From positions 124,001-188,000 of the forward strand of contig NZ_JAPQER010000005.1 in NCBI RefSeq assembly GCF_026735135.1: a stretch of DNA of 64,000 bases, written 5' to 3'. This DNA comes from Clostridium aestuarii. GTDB taxonomy: Bacteria; Bacillota; Clostridia; Clostridiales; Clostridiaceae. The position numbers were made by a program, and so were the translations under genes. Of the stretch, positions 1-8,017 are shown piece by piece; the stretch's first letter is position 1, and each line of letters starts with the position of its first letter. Below the pieces are notes generated by a model, which saw nothing but the letters and a program-made list of their open reading frames with translations, was not told the origin of the DNA and ran no database searches.

Positions 1-407
1 CTACATCTATAGATAAACTCAAAAAACTAAATAGTATTATAACAAAACAAACAGAATATAAAACAGAAATTATGTTTGAAACGGAAGAAGAGTATATTAA
101 ATTGCAACAAAAACTAAAAAAACAATATAGGGATAGGGATAATTATTATAAAAGTATTTTAAAAAATCAAATAGGCAAGATAAGATATAGCAGGAAATAT
201 AATTTTAAAGCAAAGAGTGGAAAAATAAACTTGGCTATAATTGATAATTTTAAGGGATGGGAAATAGACTCTTTAGTTTTTATAATAGATAATATTGAAA
301 ATGTATCAGAAGAATTAATTTATACAGGAATAACTAGAGCTAGAAAGAACCTTGTTATTGTAAATATTGGTAATTACAAATACCATAAGTTTTTTAAAGA
401 AATTTAA
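1..407 (+). CDS. C-terminal fragment of a UvrD/Rep-like superfamily 1 helicase (5' end outside window)
   Basis: The reading frame is open from the left edge (frame starting at base 3), so only the C-terminal part of a larger protein is present. Its last 60 residues carry two motifs typical of the end of SF1A helicases: FKGWEIDSLVFI, matching the F-K-G-x-E-x-D motif V region, and YTGITRARKNLVIV, the T-R-A-R motif VI that contacts ATP. The middle is lysine-rich and divergent. It could belong to a DNA repair helicase or a helicase-nuclease fusion; the ATPase N-terminus needed to decide is not visible. An in-frame ATG at 72 has no convincing ribosome binding site and is probably internal. Confidence 0.7.
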   Translation, partial: TSIDKLKKLNSIITKQTEYKTEIMFETEEEYIKLQQKLKKQYRDRDNYYKSILKNQIGKIRYSRKYNFKAKSGKINLAIIDNFKGWEIDSLVFIIDNIENVSEELIYTGITRARKNLVIVNIGNYKYHKFFKEI

Positions 408-507
408 ATGATAAATTTGTATAAAACTATTGATATAAACTATAATGTACTTAGCTCTAATATAATGTTAAAATGATTTGAAACAATGAAAAAAAAGGGG
501 TAGAAAA

Positions 508-1206
508 GTGGAAAATTATGAAGTCGTATTAAGATTGGTTATAGCTATATTGGTTGGTGGAATCATAGGGTATGAAAGAGAATATAGAAATAGACCAGCT
601 GGATTTAGAACAAATATATTAGTTTGCGTTGGAGCGACAGTTATATCTATGATACAAGTACACATGATAGATGATACTATTCAAATTATAGCGAAGAACC
701 CTCAACTTACAAACGCATTAAAAGCTGATATTGGAAGGGTTGGTGCTCAAGTTGTTTCAGGAATAGGTTTTTTAGGTGCTGGAACAATAATACATGAAAA
801 GGGCTCGGTTAAAGGATTGACAACGGCAGCTAGCATATGGGTAGTTGGATGTATAGGACTTGCTATAGGAATGGGATATTATTTTTTAACTGGGGTATCT
901 ACAATAGGAATGTATGGAGTTTTGGTAAGTTTGAAAAAAATTGAAACTAGGATTATTGAAAAAGCTAATATTATAAAACTTGAAATAGAATATTTAAACA
1001 AGAAAGATTTATCTGATTGTGTATCTGAGTATTTCGAAAATAGAAATATTAAAATTAAAAATATAGAATTTTATATAGATGAAGATTATGGATCTCTTTT
1101 AAAGACAACTCAATATACTGTATTGACTCCTAAAAATTTAAATTCATCAAGGATTATACAGGATCTGAGTTCTTACGAAGGAATTGTAAGAGTTGCTATT
1201 GTATAA
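508..1206 (+). CDS. MgtC/SapB family membrane protein
   Basis: A 232-residue protein. The N-terminal half has the MgtC/SapB pattern: helices with GGIIGYEREYRNRPAGFRTN, then a conserved GFLGAGTIIHEKGSVKGLTT segment and AASIWVVGCIGLAIGMG, together about four or five membrane segments. The C-terminal 80 residues form a soluble ACT-like tail. Family members are linked to magnesium homeostasis and, in some pathogens, to modulation of the F-type ATPase; the substrate here is unknown. The start is GTG at 508 behind an AAAAGGGG site. It is a single gene ending in a bidirectional terminator shared with the convergent MATE gene. Confidence 0.9.
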   Translation: MENYEVVLRLVIAILVGGIIGYEREYRNRPAGFRTNILVCVGATVISMIQVHMIDDTIQIIAKNPQLTNALKADIGRVGAQVVSGIGFLGAGTIIHEKGSVKGLTTAASIWVVGCIGLAIGMGYYFLTGVSTIGMYGVLVSLKKIETRIIEKANIIKLEIEYLNKKDLSDCVSEYFENRNIKIKNIEFYIDEDYGSLLKTTQYTVLTPKNLNSSRIIQDLSSYEGIVRVAIV

Positions 1207-1216
1207 AAATTAAATA

Positions 1217-1262
1217 AAAAAAGAATTGATATAGAATTTTAATTTATATCAATTCTTTTTTA
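1217..1262. terminator. Bidirectional terminator between the MgtC-like and MATE genes
   Basis: Arms AAGAATTGATATA and TATATCAATTCTT enclose an AT loop, with an A-run on the left and a T-run on the right, so it works in both directions. It overlaps the 3' end of the MATE gene. Confidence 0.8.
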
Positions 1263-2629
1263 GTTTCTTGAGACATTTGTAAGTTATTTAACTGTTTAAT
1301 ATCCTTATATAAGAAATATCCTGTTATAAAAACCGCAATTATATCTGCAATAGGCTGTGAAAACCAAAGTCCGTCTAAGTGTAAATATCTAGGTAGAATA
1401 ATTATAATAGGAATTAAGACAATTACTTGTCTTAAAAAACTAAGAAAAATAGATATTTTAGCTTTACCTATAGCTTGGAAGTAGTTAGAAGCTACAATTT
1501 GATAGCCTATTATAGGAAGAAACATTAAATCTATTTTTAGACCACGAGCACCTAGATTTATGAGTTCAGGGTTATTTCTACTAAATAATGATATTAAAAT
1601 TTCGGGAAAAAACTCTACTGCTATAAATCCTATAGTTCCGATTCCAACTCCGGCATATATAGCAAGCTTTAAAGCATCTTTAACTCTTGCATAAGATTTT
1701 GCACCATAATTATATCCTAAAATAGGTTGCACACCTTGATTGATTCCAAAAATAGGCATAAAAACAAATAGGGAAATACTTACTATTATACCCATAGCTG
1801 CAACTGCAATATCTCCACCATATTTATATAAACCTCTGTTATATAAAGCTGTTACAGCACTGGACGCAATTTGCATTGAAAAAGGAGAAAGACCTATAGC
1901 AAATATTTTAGCTGATATTTGAATGTTTAATTTAACTGTTGATTTTTTAAGTTTAAGTATGCTTCCGCTATTTTTGTTTATAAAATAATACATTACTAAT
2001 ATAGTATTAACTGTTTCAGAAATTACTGTAGCAATAGCTGCTCCTTTAATACCTAATCCTAATCCAAAATCAAATATAAATAGAGGATCTAAAATTATAT
2101 TTAAAAAACCACCTACTAACATTGTTCTCATGGCAATTTTTGGATTACCCTCGGAACGTATAATGTTATTTATACCAAAGCCTATATTTTGGACTACAGC
2201 TCCAGCAAGAATAATTATTATATATTCTTTTGCATAGGGAAAAGTTACATTACTTGCGCCAAAGGTTATTAATATAGGTTTTATAAATATAACACCTAAA
2301 ATACCAACAGCTCCAGATATTATTATATCCAAAAGTACAGCTGCACCTAAAATTTGTTCAGCTTCCTTATGTTTCTTCTCTCCTAATTTAATTGAAACTA
2401 GAGTACAAGCACCAATTCCAACTAGCATACCAAAAGCCATTATAATTGTGGATATTGGAAGAGTTATTGCAAGTCCAGCTATAGCATCTGAACCAACGCC
2501 TTGTCCTATAAAAATTCTATCTATTATATTATATAAAGCATTAACCATCATTCCTATAATTGCAGGAATAGAAAACTTCCAAAGTAGACTTGAAATTTTT
2601 CCAGTACCGAGTTCTTTTGATTTGTCCAT
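1244..2629 (-). CDS. MATE family multidrug/Na+ efflux transporter
   Basis: A 461-residue integral membrane protein with about 12 predicted helices in two related halves, the normal length for MATE (multi-antimicrobial extrusion) proteins. The N-terminus reads GKISSLLWKFSIPAIIGMMV followed by NALYNIIDRIFIGQGVG, a very typical MATE start. It presumably exports cationic compounds in exchange for Na+ or H+; the substrate cannot be inferred. The start ATG is preceded by AAAGGA. It is transcribed alone, convergent to the MgtC-like gene. Confidence 0.93.
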   Translation of the reverse strand: MDKSKELGTGKISSLLWKFSIPAIIGMMVNALYNIIDRIFIGQGVGSDAIAGLAITLPISTIIMAFGMLVGIGACTLVSIKLGEKKHKEAEQILGAAVLLDIIISGAVGILGVIFIKPILITFGASNVTFPYAKEYIIIILAGAVVQNIGFGINNIIRSEGNPKIAMRTMLVGGFLNIILDPLFIFDFGLGLGIKGAAIATVISETVNTILVMYYFINKNSGSILKLKKSTVKLNIQISAKIFAIGLSPFSMQIASSAVTALYNRGLYKYGGDIAVAAMGIIVSISLFVFMPIFGINQGVQPILGYNYGAKSYARVKDALKLAIYAGVGIGTIGFIAVEFFPEILISLFSRNNPELINLGARGLKIDLMFLPIIGYQIVASNYFQAIGKAKISIFLSFLRQVIVLIPIIIILPRYLHLDGLWFSQPIADIIAVFITGYFLYKDIKQLNNLQMSQETKKELI

Positions 2630-2799
2630 ATTTTATTTCCTTTCTTAGTTAAGATACTAGCCAATAATTATAACATGTTTTTTTGTAAAAGGCTACATAA
2701 AACACTAAAATTTAAAAGTAAATTATTTAGAATAAAACAACTTTAGGTGGAAAATATAGTAGTATAATTTGTTTTTTATGAAAGGAGTTTGAATTAGGT

Positions 2800-3459
2800 G
2801 TGAAAGTTTTCCCAATGCTAATTTCTGAACAATTTATAATTCCAATAATTTCGGCTTCAGCAATCATATTAGGCTCTTTAATAGGAGCATTATGCAGCTG
2901 GCTTACTACAAAGTATTGTACTTATAAAAATATAGAAGTAGAAAATAAAATTGTAGAGGATAATAGAAAATATGAAAAAGAAGATAAGATAAATAAATTT
3001 TATGAAAATGTAAATATTATTCGTTTAGATATATGTACAGCTATGTTTCAAAGTATAAGAACTTTAAAATGTTTTGATCAAAAAAAAATTATTAATAAAT
3101 ATCCTATACCAATAAATAAAGAATATTCTAAGATGGTAGCTGCGCTTTCAAGTGAATTTGATTTAAAGGAAATGAGTTATATATATCAACTGTATGGAAT
3201 TATAGAAGTTTTGAATGAGCATATTAAAGACCTATCTTATGGTGATAAAGATGGGTGTAATTTAATTAAAAAAGATTGTGAATTATTTCTAAAAAAACTT
3301 TATGGAGAGAATTATCCTAGAATATTAAATTATGATATAGATAAGTTAAGTTATAAGGAGTTATATAATAATGAGTTTATAAAAATAGGCTATAAAAATA
3401 CTTTGAAAAAATTAGATGAAATTGTATGTATTGATAAATATGAAGAAAGTAGAAAGTGA
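2800..3459 (+). CDS. Unknown membrane-anchored protein, 219 aa
   Basis: I do not recognise the family. Residues about 10-37 form one hydrophobic segment (IIPIISASAIILGSLIGALC), and the remaining 180 residues are charged and mostly helical, with a probable coiled coil right after the membrane segment (residues 45-65). The likely topology is a short outside N-terminus with a cytoplasmic domain. The start is GTG at 2800, about 12 bases after AAAGGAG. Codon use matches the neighbours. No operon partner is evident. Confidence 0.6.
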   Translation: MKVFPMLISEQFIIPIISASAIILGSLIGALCSWLTTKYCTYKNIEVENKIVEDNRKYEKEDKINKFYENVNIIRLDICTAMFQSIRTLKCFDQKKIINKYPIPINKEYSKMVAALSSEFDLKEMSYIYQLYGIIEVLNEHIKDLSYGDKDGCNLIKKDCELFLKKLYGENYPRILNYDIDKLSYKELYNNEFIKIGYKNTLKKLDEIVCIDKYEESRK

Positions 3460-3534
3460 AAAATTATAGCACATATTATTACTTAATTTAACACACAATA
3501 CTATCGGAAATAAAAATTAAAAGGAGGAAATAGT

Positions 3535-3717
3535 ATGGAACAATTAAATCAAATGGAATTGCAAAACTTAAGACACCTTATAGGGAGTCATCAGACTATG
3601 AATTGTAAATTAAATGATTATGCAAATCAATGCCAGGATCAACAAATTAAGCAAATGTTCCAACAAGCAGCTGCATCTGCACAACAAACTGCACAAAATT
3701 TGATGGGATTACTATAA
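3535..3717 (+). CDS. Small CotF-like spore coat protein, 60 aa
   Basis: A 60-residue glutamine-rich helical protein (QMELQNLRHLIGSHQTMNCK at the start, QQAAASAQQTAQNLMGLL at the end). The pattern resembles the first helical hairpin of Coat F domain proteins, and it sits 27 bases upstream of a second CotF-like gene, so the two probably form a bicistron. A clean AAAGGAGG site precedes the ATG. Similar small Q-rich proteins are found in clostridial spore coats. The coat assignment rests on sequence character and context. Confidence 0.65.
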   Translation: MEQLNQMELQNLRHLIGSHQTMNCKLNDYANQCQDQQIKQMFQQAAASAQQTAQNLMGLL

Positions 3718-3744
3718 AATTCAAATAAAAGAGAGGGATACAGT

Positions 3745-3993
3745 ATGCAAGAAAAAGAGATGGTTAATGATATATTGTCAATGGTTAATAATAGCATGAC
3801 AGGCTATGCTAATGTTGTAACTCAATGTGATAATCAAGAATTAAGAAAGACTATTCAGCAATTGAGAGATGAAGGCGAAAAATTTCAATATGATTTATAT
3901 AATATAGCGAAGCAAAAAGGATACTATAATCCAGCAGCACAAGTAACTCAACAGGAAAGACAGCAGGTTAAATCACAATTAAATCAAGCATAA
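3745..3993 (+). CDS. CotF-like spore coat protein, 82 aa
   Basis: An 82-residue protein with two amphipathic helices and the motif YNIAKQKGYYNPAAQ near the C-terminus, which is characteristic of Coat F (PF07875) proteins. Family members sit in the inner spore coat. It directly follows the 60-residue Q-rich gene, with its own ribosome binding site (AGAGAGGGAT), and ends before a GU-rich hairpin terminator. It is expected to be made in the mother cell, although I do not see a clear sigma-K promoter. Confidence 0.78.
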   Translation: MQEKEMVNDILSMVNNSMTGYANVVTQCDNQELRKTIQQLRDEGEKFQYDLYNIAKQKGYYNPAAQVTQQERQQVKSQLNQA

Positions 3994-4028
3994 TAAAGAT
4001 ACACTAATTAGAATAATAATTCTCTATA

Positions 4029-4065
4029 AAAATAAGTCTTTGGGTTTTATGCAGAGGCTTATTTT
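4029..4065 (+). terminator. Terminator after the coat protein pair
   Basis: Arms AAAATAAGTCTTTG and CAGAGGCTTATTTT pair with two G-U wobbles around a GGTTTTATG loop. The right arm ends in TTTT. Confidence 0.6.
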
Positions 4066-4214
4066 CAGATAATTAAAAGTTATTAAATGGTATTAAATAA
4101 GAATATAAAAGTAAAAATAATAAGGCATGATATAAATAAGCAATAAGGGTGATGAAAATATAGATAAAGAAAAAACAAATCAGTTGAATGCTAACTTTAT
4201 AAGGAGCAGTTAAA

Positions 4215-4439
4215 ATGAATGATAAATTAGATAATATTATAAGTGACTTGAGACGTGATGCTTATATGGGAAAACATGGTTATAAAACAGGATTTGAAAA
4301 AAATACTAAGGCAAAAGAAGTAGAAATAGATAAAGAAGCAGAAATGAAAAATTTAGTTTATGGGTATAATCATAATTTAAAAGAGCGTAATGGTGAAATA
4401 GAGAATATGAAAGAGAAATATGGTTACAGAGAAGATTAA
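4215..4439 (+). CDS. Hypothetical protein, 74 aa
   Basis: A charged, fully soluble 74-residue protein (MNDKLDNIISDLRRDAYMGK) with no cysteine and no membrane segment, predicted to be mostly helical or disordered. I do not recognise a family. A strong site, AAGGAG, lies 8 bases before the ATG, which supports translation. It sits alone between the coat genes and ytrHI, so a sporulation role is possible but is inference from position only. Confidence 0.6.
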   Translation: MNDKLDNIISDLRRDAYMGKHGYKTGFEKNTKAKEVEIDKEAEMKNLVYGYNHNLKERNGEIENMKEKYGYRED

Positions 4440-4599
4440 AATATAAACATAATAAAATATTGGATATCTATAAAATGTTTTTTTATAGTAAGAATGAAAG
4501 GTAGAATTATATTATTCTATAGTAATGAAGGGTAATAATGAGGATACTAGTATCATAAATTATATGGAAATACAATTTTCATATGAAAAGGTGATGCTA

Positions 4600-4938
4600 G
4601 TGTCTGTTTTTATATCTAATGTTATATATAGTTTTTTTATTTCTTTTGGAGTTATAGTAGGTGGAAGTACTTTTGCAGGAATTGGAGCATTGATGAATAA
4701 TGACCCTCCATTAAAAACTATGATTAATTTAGCAAATTCTATAAAAATATGGGCAATAGCTACTGCATTAGGTGGAACATTCTCTTCGTTTCAAGTAATT
4801 GAAGAAGGAATATTTAGAGGAGAAGTTACTTCACTTGCAAAACAAATAGTATATATTTTAGCAGCTCTTATTGGAGCTAATTTAGGACTTAAATTTATAA
4901 AATTAATTCATAGGTGTGGTCAAATATGGATGAAATAA
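4600..4938 (+). CDS. ytrH: YtrH family sporulation membrane protein
   Basis: A 112-residue membrane protein closely following the YtrH pattern: SFFISFGVIVGGSTFAGIGA, then PPLKTMINLANSIKIWAIAT and ALGGTFSSFQVIEEGIFRGE, with three hydrophobic segments. In Bacillus subtilis YtrH is made in the mother cell under sigma E and is needed for normal spore maturation. I chose the GTG at 4600 because AAAAGGTGAT precedes it and the length then matches the family (about 113 aa). An upstream ATG at 4525 would add 25 atypical residues. It overlaps ytrI by 13 bases. Confidence 0.85.
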   Translation: MSVFISNVIYSFFISFGVIVGGSTFAGIGALMNNDPPLKTMINLANSIKIWAIATALGGTFSSFQVIEEGIFRGEVTSLAKQIVYILAALIGANLGLKFIKLIHRCGQIWMK

Positions 4939-5396
4939 AAAATAAATACGCTTTATTTTTTATAACTGGTTTGTTTATTGGGGGAATATTTGGAGTTGTA
5001 GCAGTGAACCTTTTAGTTGGATACAAGATAGATAATTATATGAAGAAAGTTCAATATCTTCAAGCAACAGTAGAAGATAAAGAAATGCGTCTTGAAAAAC
5101 TGAGTGAAATAATTGATAAAAAAAGACTTCTAATTAATAGTATAGAAGTGGAGTTAGAATTTGAGAATGAAGAACAAGATGATGAGATGGTAAGAATAAC
5201 TTTAGAGAAAAATATAAAAGAAAAATTTAAAAGGTTGATTGGAAAAGAAGTAGAAAAGATAGATGGGGAAATATTATTAGAGGTTATTGACAAAAGAATA
5301 ATGAAAACTGATGGAAAACAATATCAAATGAGAGTAAAAAGAATGATGGTATCTCCAATATTTAAATTATGGGTAGAAGTTAAATTAATTAAATAA
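4926..5396 (+). CDS. ytrI: YtrI-like sporulation protein
   Basis: A 156-residue bitopic protein: an N-terminal membrane segment (YALFFITGLFIGGIFGVVAV), a long coiled coil (residues about 30-75) and a C-terminal domain ending in DGKQYQMRVKRMMVSP, like the end of Bacillus YtrI. The ytrH-ytrI order is conserved in spore formers, which supports the assignment of this weakly conserved protein. I take ATG 4926 (AGGTG 9 bases upstream) rather than the GTG at 4914, which is part of that binding site. The two proteins are probably translationally coupled. Confidence 0.78.
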   Translation: MDEIKNKYALFFITGLFIGGIFGVVAVNLLVGYKIDNYMKKVQYLQATVEDKEMRLEKLSEIIDKKRLLINSIEVELEFENEEQDDEMVRITLEKNIKEKFKRLIGKEVEKIDGEILLEVIDKRIMKTDGKQYQMRVKRMMVSPIFKLWVEVKLIK

Positions 5397-5543
5397 GGAA
5401 ATTATATAGTTATATGCAAATTTTTAATTATGCAATTTACTCAAATGATAATATTGTTATAAGATGTACTTAATCTAATTTTTGTGTTAAAATATATAAG
5501 GTTTTGGCTTATGAATTTTTTTGTATTAAAGGAGGAATTCACA

Positions 5544-6434
5544 ATGGAGAATACAAAAAAAGTTAATGAAGGTTATATGCTTGTTGCATTAGCTGGAGTT
5601 TGTTGGGGACTAATGGGTATTTTAACAAAAAAATTAGATATTTTAGGATTTGATGAATTATCAGTATCTGCACTGAGACCTACTGTGGCAGTTATTTTTT
5701 ATGTTATATATAATTTAGTTAGAGACACTAAATGTTTTAAGACTGATTTCAAGGGAATAATGTTTTTTATTCTATATGGTGTAGTTGCGTTAGATGGAAT
5801 GTTTCTTTCCTTTACATATGCAGTAAAGTATACAAGTATTGGAATTGCATCGGTTTTACTATTTACAAATCCTATTTTTGTAATGGTTATGTCATATTTT
5901 TTATTTGGAGAAAAATTTACAAAGAAAAAGATTATAGCACTAGTTTTATCAATAGTAGGGTGTATTTTAATTGTAAAAGCTTATGATATCCAAGCCTTTA
6001 AAGTGAATTTTATTGGGATAGTATTTGGCGTAATATCAGGATTTACTGTTGCACTACAAAATGTTTTAGGTAAAATTGGAGCAAACAAATATTCCCCAAA
6101 AACTCATCTAATATATTCATTTTTATTTGCTGCATTATTTTTATGGATTTTTAGGTCACCGTGGACTATATTATCAAAAATTAATAATTCCACATCATTG
6201 TTTTATGTTATTAGTATAGGTATAGTAGCTACAGTTATTCCTAATGGAGTTTTTGTAAAAGCACTACAGTATGTAGAATCTGGAAAGGCCAGTATTATAT
6301 GTAGTATTGAACCTATAGTTGCAGCTATATTAGGATTTGTTATATTCAGAGAAATATTACAGATTCCACAATTGATAGGAATGGGTTTCATACTATTTTC
6401 GGTAGTGTTAATTCAATTAGATAATAAGAAATAA
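5544..6434 (+). CDS. EamA (DMT superfamily) drug/metabolite permease
   Basis: A 296-residue protein with ten predicted membrane helices in two EamA repeats. Recognisable pieces are GVCWGLMGILTKKLDILGFD near the N-terminus and SIICSIEPIVAAILGFVIFR in the second repeat. Such carriers export amino acids, nucleosides or drugs; the substrate is unknown. The start is ATG 5544 behind AAAGGAGG; the frame is open further upstream, but without a better site. It is transcribed alone and ends at a bidirectional terminator shared with the convergent superoxide dismutase. A 19-nt AT-rich motif at 5421-5439 upstream recurs at 32711. Confidence 0.9.
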   Translation: MENTKKVNEGYMLVALAGVCWGLMGILTKKLDILGFDELSVSALRPTVAVIFYVIYNLVRDTKCFKTDFKGIMFFILYGVVALDGMFLSFTYAVKYTSIGIASVLLFTNPIFVMVMSYFLFGEKFTKKKIIALVLSIVGCILIVKAYDIQAFKVNFIGIVFGVISGFTVALQNVLGKIGANKYSPKTHLIYSFLFAALFLWIFRSPWTILSKINNSTSLFYVISIGIVATVIPNGVFVKALQYVESGKASIICSIEPIVAAILGFVIFREILQIPQLIGMGFILFSVVLIQLDNKK

Positions 6435-6455
6435 GTAAATTATATATATTTGCAG

Positions 6456-6494
6456 AAAAGACCATAAATATTAAATTATATTTATGGTCTTTTG
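6456..6494. terminator. Bidirectional terminator (AAAAGACCATAAATA family)
   Basis: Arms AAAAGACCATAAATA and TATTTATGGTCTTTT form a near-perfect stem between convergent genes. The same core stem recurs at 18181 and 20371. Confidence 0.85.
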
Positions 6495-6524
6495 CTTTGT
6501 TAATTAACTTAGTTTTAGTTATTA

Positions 6525-7115
6525 TTATTTAAGAACTTCAACATATCTTCTATTAACATCATCCCAATTTATTATATTCCACCAATCTTTTAAGTAATTT
6601 GCTCTGTTATTTTGATGTTTTAAATAATAAGAATGTTCCCATACATCAATAATTAAAAGAGGTTTGCATCCCCATAAGGTTAGGTCTTGATGCTTTTCTA
6701 TTTGAAGTATTTCAAGTTTTTGCAATTTAGGAATCCATACAAGAGTACACCATCCAGATCCTTCCACGGTTATTGCAGCTTCTTCAAATTGTTTTTTGAA
6801 GTTTTCAAAGTTTCCAAAATCTTGATCTATTCTTCCAACTAATTCTCCAGAAAGTGTAGAACCTCCAGGTATCATGTTTTCCCAGAACATAGTATGCAAT
6901 ATGTGCCCAGAACCATGAAAAGCAAGTTCACGTTCCCAATGTTTTATAAGAGAAAAATCACCACTGTTTCGTGCTTCTTCAAGCTTTGTTTCTGCTTTGT
7001 TAAGTCCATCTACATAAGATTTATGATGTTTATCATGGTGAATTTTTAACGTCTGTTCATCATAATAAGGTTCTAGTGCATTATATGCATAAGGTAAATT
7101 AGGTAAAGTAAACAT
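6525..7115 (-). CDS. Superoxide dismutase [Fe/Mn]
   Basis: A 196-residue protein with all four metal ligands of the Fe/Mn family: His26 (in IHHDKHHKSYVDG), His74 (HILHTMFW), Asp157 and His161 (DVWEHSYYL). It dismutates superoxide in the cytoplasm. The AFHGSGHILHTMFW variant is typical of the Bacillus SodF-like/clostridial subgroup. The metal cannot be told from sequence alone. The start is supported by an AGGTGAT site. It is a single gene, useful to an anaerobe exposed to air. Confidence 0.95.
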   Translation of the reverse strand: MFTLPNLPYAYNALEPYYDEQTLKIHHDKHHKSYVDGLNKAETKLEEARNSGDFSLIKHWERELAFHGSGHILHTMFWENMIPGGSTLSGELVGRIDQDFGNFENFKKQFEEAAITVEGSGWCTLVWIPKLQKLEILQIEKHQDLTLWGCKPLLIIDVWEHSYYLKHQNNRANYLKDWWNIINWDDVNRRYVEVLK

Positions 7116-7339
7116 AGTATCACCTCGCTAAATAAAGTTTATAACACTTATATTATTTATGATACTTACATATTATATGTATAGTTTTACTTATATTTAT
7201 GAGGAAATAGTTGCTATATTTAATATGAAAGAATTAATATAGGCTATAGTTAATAAATTTAAAATTTTTTTATTTTAAAATATAAATAATTGAATATAAA
7301 TATATAATAGGAACAATTATTATAAGGGGTGGAATTAAA

Positions 7340-7696
7340 ATTAAATATAATAAAAATGATGCAATTACAGGAATTTTAGCGATTGTAGGATTATTATCCA
7401 TACCAACATTAGTAATTAAAGAGAGGATAAAAACTATAAAAGCTGAAGAAGAGCAAAAGAAGAATATACAGAAATTAATAAAAAATACAGTTAGACTTGA
7501 AGATAACTTAAATGATAAAAAAGTTAGAGACTATATAGAATTTATTGAAAAAATAAATGTACCTAATAAAATTATGTGTAAAAATATAATTATAGATGCA
7601 TATAATATGATTAATAATAGCAAATATATAGATAATAAATTAAAAACAGATTTAAAAAATACTTTGACACATAAAGGCATAGGAGGTGTGTATTAG
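7340..7696 (+). CDS. Probable small membrane-anchored protein with ATT start codon, 118 aa
   Basis: An open frame of 118 sense codons with no ATG, GTG or TTG near its beginning, but with an excellent ribosome binding site (AAGGGGTGG, 7325-7332) placed 7 bases before an ATT at 7340 (another ATT at 7334 is closer). The translation looks protein-like: a hydrophobic N-terminal segment (AITGILAIVGLLSIPTLVI) followed by a positive stretch and a charged helical tail with the coiled-coil-like piece KTIKAEEEQKKNIQKLIKN. It ends at TAG 7694. ATT is a rare but real initiator (infC). I do not recognise the family. The frame could instead be the remnant of a gene that lost its start. Confidence 0.5.
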   Translation: MKYNKNDAITGILAIVGLLSIPTLVIKERIKTIKAEEEQKKNIQKLIKNTVRLEDNLNDKKVRDYIEFIEKINVPNKIMCKNIIIDAYNMINNSKYIDNKLKTDLKNTLTHKGIGGVY

Positions 7697-7756
7697 CTGT
7701 ATTACAAAGCAAATGATTACTATATCAATAAAAATAAATATAAATTATTTTTTCTA

Positions 7757-7785
7757 TTGAAAATATAATAAAAAAGTGATATCAT
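7757..7785 (+). promoter_or_regulatory. Promoter for the uracil permease leader
   Basis: TTGAAA, a 17-base spacer and TATCAT, which would start transcription near 7792, just before the first PyrR-type loop. Confidence 0.6.
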
Positions 7786-7810
7786 AAGTAAAGATAAAGA
7801 TAATCTTTAA

Positions 7811-7912
7811 AAGCAGTCCAGTGAGGCTGGCAAGATTAGAAGTATAGCTACGTATGTATTTTTACGATTAAGAGTACAACTTCTTGCCAGCAGGTAAGAA
7901 GTTTTTTTATTT
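7811..7912 (+). promoter_or_regulatory. PyrR-type attenuator (binding loop 1 plus terminator)
   Basis: CAGTCCAGTGAGGCTG (7814-7829) fits the PyrR binding-loop consensus and would form the anti-antiterminator stem. Downstream, AACTTCTTGCC and GGTAAGAAGTT (7878-7903) form a terminator stem followed by a T-run. The segment GGCAAGA after the loop can pair with part of the terminator's left arm, giving the antiterminator. In pyr operons, UMP-bound PyrR favours termination. Confidence 0.8.
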
Positions 7913-7948
7913 ATCAAATTATATATAAATTTAAAATACTTTTTAATT

Positions 7949-8009
7949 CAGTCCTGTGAGACTGAAAAAAGGAGAAGAATAGTTTCTCCTTAGATTAAAT
8001 ATAAGGAGG
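7949..8009 (+). promoter_or_regulatory. Second PyrR-type loop with a hairpin that can mask the ribosome binding site
   Basis: CAGTCCTGTGAGACTG (7950-7965) is a second PyrR-loop consensus. It is followed by the hairpin AAGGAGAA/TTTCTCCTT (7969-7991), which lacks a T-run. CTCCTTA (7986-7992) can alternatively pair with TAAGGAG (8002-8008), the ribosome binding site of the permease. The arrangement suggests translational rather than transcriptional control at this second site. Confidence 0.6.
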
Positions 8010-8017
8010 TTTTTTTT

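Noticed and set aside
7811-7912. Purine riboswitch upstream of the NCS2 permease
   Set aside because: The aptamer core of the purine riboswitch is absent, while CAGTCCAGTGAGGCTG fits the PyrR loop and the protein fits uracil permease.
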